NCBI GenBank assembly: GCA_027482985.1
Contig: JAIXVO010000626.1
Span: 1 to 6,476, forward strand
Origin: Cyanobacteriota bacterium
Lineage (GTDB): Bacteria; Cyanobacteriota; Cyanobacteriia; Leptolyngbyales; Leptolyngbyaceae
Direction of reading: 5' to 3'
DNA length: 6,476 nt
Program-made: the position numbers and the translations under genes
Shown here: piece by piece, positions 5,101 through 6,476 of the stretch
Layout: the number at the start of each line of letters is the position of its first letter
Position numbering within the stretch: the stretch's first letter is position 1
Notes under the pieces: model-generated
Databases searched by the model: none
Told to the model about the DNA's origin: nothing
Seen by the model: the letters and a program-made list of their open reading frames with translations, nothing else

Positions 5101-6476
5101 GGAACTTCACCGTGCCCATTCCCGCCGATGCTCCCGCTGACACCGACCCCCAACTGGAAGGCATGGTGGTGGATAAGGAAACGGGCATACTCTACGTGGG
5201 GCAGGAAAATGTCGGCATCTGGAAGTATGGAGCCGAACCCGGCAGCAGCAACACGGGCATCCTGGTGGATGTCGTCAAGGAACTCGGCGGCACCCAACTG
5301 ACCGACGATGTGGAAGGCTTGACGATTTACTACGGCGCGAACGGGACGGGCTACTTGCTGGCTTCCAGTCAGGGGGACAACACCTTTGCCGTGTACGATC
5401 GCCAGACCCTCGCCTTTTTGGGTCGGTTTGGGGTGGGTGCCAATGGCAACATCGACAGTGTGCAGGAGTCGGATGGCGCGGATGTGATCAGCCTGCCGCT
5501 GGGGCCGAACTTCCCGTTGGGGTTGTTTGTGACGCAGGATGGCGACAATGATCCGGCGGTGCTGGTGGAAGACGACGGCGAACTCGAAAACATCAGCAGC
5601 AGTTTCAAATTTGTGCCCTGGGAAAATATTGCCAACGCGTTCCCCACCGCGCTGCAAATCGACACGACCGCCTTCGATCCGCGTCATCCCGTCCCCCTGA
5701 ACTCCTTCAATGGGATTGCCAGTGGCGACACCACCCAAACTTCGACTGTCCTGTGGGCGAATAGCAACTTCGTCGGCAATCTCACATTTGAATACTCCAC
5801 CAGTGCAGACTTCTGCGAGATTGTGGGACAGCAAACCACCACGGTGACCAGTGTGCTGCAACCGGCAAAAGTGACTGTTGAGGGCTTGCATCCCAACACC
5901 ACTTACTACTATCGGGTGGTGAATCAGGCTGGTGTCACCGCTCAGGGACAGTTCCAGACAGCAGCAGCCGTCGGCACTTACACTGGCTTAAAGTTTGGCG
6001 CTTCCGGTGACTGGCGGGGTGAACTCAGTCCCTATCCCGCGATCGCCAATGCTGATACGCAAAACCTCAACTTCTTTATCGAACTGGGCGACACGATCTA
6101 CTCCGACTTTCCTTCCCCAGCCGTCCCTAAAGCTCAAGCAACGACCTTAGAAGAGTTTCGGTTGAAGCATCGGGAAGTGTATGGCGAACGGTTTGGCCTC
6201 AATACCTGGGGCGACTTACGCGCCGTCACCTCGATTTTGGCGACGATCGACGACCACGAAGTCACCAATGATTTTGAAGGCGGCAAGAATCTCGCCACGG
6301 CATCAGCGGCAGATCAGGCGTTGTATGGGGCAACCAGCGGGTTGATCAACGATTCTCCGCTCTATGAAATTGGGCTGCAAACTTTCCAGGAGCACAACCC
6401 GCTACGCGACGAGTTCTACAGCGAAACTCTGAACGATGCGCGGTTGGCAGGCGAACGCAAACTCTACCGTTACAAC
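2196..6476 (+). CDS. Multidomain phosphorus-scavenging protein: EEP nuclease/phosphatase - phytase-like - 3-phytase - PhoD (3'-partial)
   Basis: The frame is open for 1427 codons with no stop and continues past the window. Order of modules: EEP domain (about residues 4-400), esterase-like-phytase domain (about 410-785), beta-propeller 3-phytase (about 790-1163), then an Ig-like PhoD N-domain and the start of a PhoD metallophosphatase (1166-1427 onward). Each family is known to hydrolyse phosphate esters or to accompany enzymes that do. The inferred role is release of phosphate from nucleic acids, phosphodiesters, monoesters and phytate outside the cell. The N-terminus (MPSIPIRFAQFNASL) is already the first EEP strand, so there is no signal peptide. 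Only one cysteine (C1207) is present. No membrane segment is seen. These traits suit type I export with RTX repeats beyond the right edge, but that end is not visible. A strong RBS precedes the ATG. Regulation by phosphate starvation is plausible from function; the upstream operator candidate is weak. A multi-enzyme fusion is better supported than a misassembly, since codon style is even and the linkers are continuous. Confidence 0.93.
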   Translation, partial: MPSIPIRFAQFNASLNRNNAGRLVTDLSTPDNAQARAVAEIIQRTNADVLLINEFDYVATNPLQPVQLLQQNYLAVSQNGATPVKYPYVYIAPSNTGISSGFDLNNNGAIVTTPETPGYGDDSFGFGQFPGQFGMLILSKFPIDTANVRTFQNFLWKDMPGNLLTNDPTVDNPATPVNENLGGFYSPAEQAVLRLSSKSHWDVPIQLPNGEVVHALVSHPTPPVFDGPEDRNGKRNYDEIRFWSDYVTPGNGSYIYDAQGRTGGLVPGSSFVIMGDQNADPNDGDSYNFAIRQLLQNPNINTNSIPSSLGGSQQAALQGGANATHKTNPAFDTADFADTTPGNLRADYVLPSNDLGIANSGIFWPLNTDPTFPLVGTFTPSLPGGFPSSDHRLVYVDVEVGATAAGQTVLEPTFQGQVIIPTGFVPPGNAGTIASQAVPLGGLSGVTFDAANNRYFAISDDRAENGPARFYTFTADLSAGSLGYGVKFTNATPLQRADGSLYPRLSLDPEGIALTQNGTVFIASEGEANAAAGRVTNPFVNEYALDGSLLRSLPVPTKFLPRFQDTNGNGITDAGDTQTSGIRNNLAFESLTLTPSNRYLYTATENALFQDGPAASLTGVTRSRILQYNLGSGQPEKEYLYEVDPVAQAPTPTTAFSTNGLVDLLALDDRGTLLAVERSFSSGAPGTGNTIKIYEISLQGATDISAYESLSSLSAAQLSAIAPVQKRLLLNLDDLDLPTGTDNIEGITFGPKLPDGRQSIVLVSDNNFSPTQFTQILAIGADVLPTVTPLVETRPDLLDDDDQNADGDDPAIYVHPTDSSKSFVVTSVKDGGLRVYDLGGNLIQTIAPDDIRYNNVDILYGFELGGKTVDLAVVSDRRNDKVVFFQINPNGEHGNFLTDVTAPSSTIFQAAPYAPPYSGSTRSAYGIAAYSSPVTGEDYVFVNRRQTGDMAQLKLIDAGNGQVGVERIRNFTVPIPADAPADTDPQLEGMVVDKETGILYVGQENVGIWKYGAEPGSSNTGILVDVVKELGGTQLTDDVEGLTIYYGANGTGYLLASSQGDNTFAVYDRQTLAFLGRFGVGANGNIDSVQESDGADVISLPLGPNFPLGLFVTQDGDNDPAVLVEDDGELENISSSFKFVPWENIANAFPTALQIDTTAFDPRHPVPLNSFNGIASGDTTQTSTVLWANSNFVGNLTFEYSTSADFCEIVGQQTTTVTSVLQPAKVTVEGLHPNTTYYYRVVNQAGVTAQGQFQTAAAVGTYTGLKFGASGDWRGELSPYPAIANADTQNLNFFIELGDTIYSDFPSPAVPKAQATTLEEFRLKHREVYGERFGLNTWGDLRAVTSILATIDDHEVTNDFEGGKNLATASAADQALYGATSGLINDSPLYEIGLQTFQEHNPLRDEFYSETLNDARLAGERKLYRYN
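2205..3395 (+). other. EEP (DNase I-like) domain of the fusion protein
   Basis: Residues 4-400 carry the full catalytic set of the endonuclease/exonuclease/phosphatase superfamily, in order. They are N12 in RFAQFNASL, E54 in ADVLLINEFD, H219 in ALVSHP, D276 and N278 in FVIMGDQNADP, D347 in LRADYVLPS, and the D390-H391 pair in SSDHRLVYVDVEV. By family knowledge these bind Mg2+ or Ca2+ and cut phosphodiester or phosphate-ester bonds. Secreted EEP nucleases are known members of the cyanobacterial phosphate-starvation response. The substrate here (DNA, RNA, nucleotides or lipids) cannot be read from the motifs. Confidence 0.88.
3423..4550 (+). other. Esterase-like-activity-of-phytase domain
   Basis: Residues 410-785 follow the pattern of the phytase-like esterase family. 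They open with LGGLSGVTFDAANNRYFAIS and DDRAENGPARFYTF, followed by LDPEGIAL, FIASEGE, VNEYALDGSLLRSLPVP and GIRNNLAFESLTLTPSNRYL. Next come YTATENAL, NGLVDLLALDDRGTLLAVER, and DNIEGITFGPKLPDG with VLVSDNNFSPTQFTQILA at the end. The repeated strand pattern implies a beta-propeller. A D-rich loop, DTNGNGITDAGD (565-576), looks like a Ca2+ site. Catalysis in this family is less well established than for 3-phytase. Confidence 0.85.
4563..5684 (+). other. Beta-propeller 3-phytase domain
   Basis: Residues 790-1163 align by eye along the whole length of Bacillus beta-propeller phytase. Matches are GDDPAIYV (family DDPAIW), NNVDILYGF, LEGMVVDKETGILYVG, NVGIWKYGAEPG, DDVEGLTIYYGANGTGYLLA, SSQGDNTFAVYDRQ, LGPNFPLGLFVTQDGDN and FKFVPWENIA before DPR. 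The family is Ca2+-dependent and removes phosphate from phytate. Acidic residues E988, E1004 and E1040 and the basic R877 fall at conserved active-site positions by my alignment from memory. One phosphate-binding lysine appears to be replaced near Q946. Confidence 0.9.
5685..6476 (+). other. PhoD-type phosphodiesterase/alkaline phosphatase module (truncated by window end)
   Basis: Residues 1166-1256 form the Ig/fibronectin-like domain that precedes PhoD enzymes: GIASGDTTQTSTVLW, EYSTSADF and GLHPNTTYYYRVV. The metallophosphatase core begins at about 1263 with LKFGASGDWRG. It continues with FFIELGDTIYSD (D1299 and Y1302) and LATIDDHEVTND (D1352, D1353, H1354), the hallmark motifs of PhoD. PhoD enzymes are Ca2+/Fe3+ phosphodiesterases and monoesterases. 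The later metal-binding histidines and aspartates lie outside the window. The iron-binding cysteine of Bacillus PhoD is not evident here. Confidence 0.88.

Noticed and set aside
5052..5891. Minus-strand open frame of 279 codons
   Set aside because: It lies antisense to the end of the 3-phytase domain and the PhoD N-domain, whose plus-strand translation matches known families along its length. The minus product shows nothing recognisable.

Overview
The window looks like a filamentous cyanobacterium of moderately high G+C. The octamer GCGATCGC (HIP1, the cyanobacterial highly iterated palindrome) occurs at least ten times in 6.5 kb, including once between the genes, and both proteins belong to families common in cyanobacterial secretomes. 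No rRNA, tRNA, CRISPR array, transposase or phage gene is visible.

Layout: (1) Positions 1-1781 carry the 3' part of a large plus-strand gene for an RTX (haemolysin-type calcium-binding) protein. It shows the tail of a cadherin-like domain, one complete Ig/cadherin-like beta-sandwich domain, 22 RTX nonapeptides in four blocks separated by three homologous spacers of about 63 residues, and a C-terminal type I secretion signal domain. (2) Positions 1782-2195 are noncoding and more AT-rich at their centre. They hold a 16-bp palindrome, a strong 10-bp-stem hairpin that may be the upstream terminator, a second small hairpin, an 11-bp-period direct repeat that could be a Pho-box-like operator, a 13-bp direct repeat built on HIP1, a C-rich tract able to form a G-quadruplex on the minus strand, and a good ribosome binding site. 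(3) Positions 2196-6476 are one uninterrupted plus-strand reading frame of 1427 codons that runs off the window end.

The second gene is the highlight. It fuses four recognisable phosphorus-related modules in one polypeptide: an endonuclease/exonuclease/phosphatase (EEP, DNase I-like) domain with all catalytic motifs, an 'esterase-like activity of phytase' domain, a Bacillus-type beta-propeller 3-phytase domain, and the beginning of a PhoD-type phosphodiesterase/alkaline phosphatase. Together these could release phosphate from nucleic acids, phosphodiesters, phosphomonoesters and phytate outside the cell. The protein has no N-terminal signal peptide and only one cysteine in 1427 residues. My inference is that it leaves the cell by a type I (RTX) route, with the signal beyond the window. 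The neighbouring RTX protein probably uses the same kind of exporter. Several modules belong to families known to need Ca2+, which fits folding and activity outside the cell.
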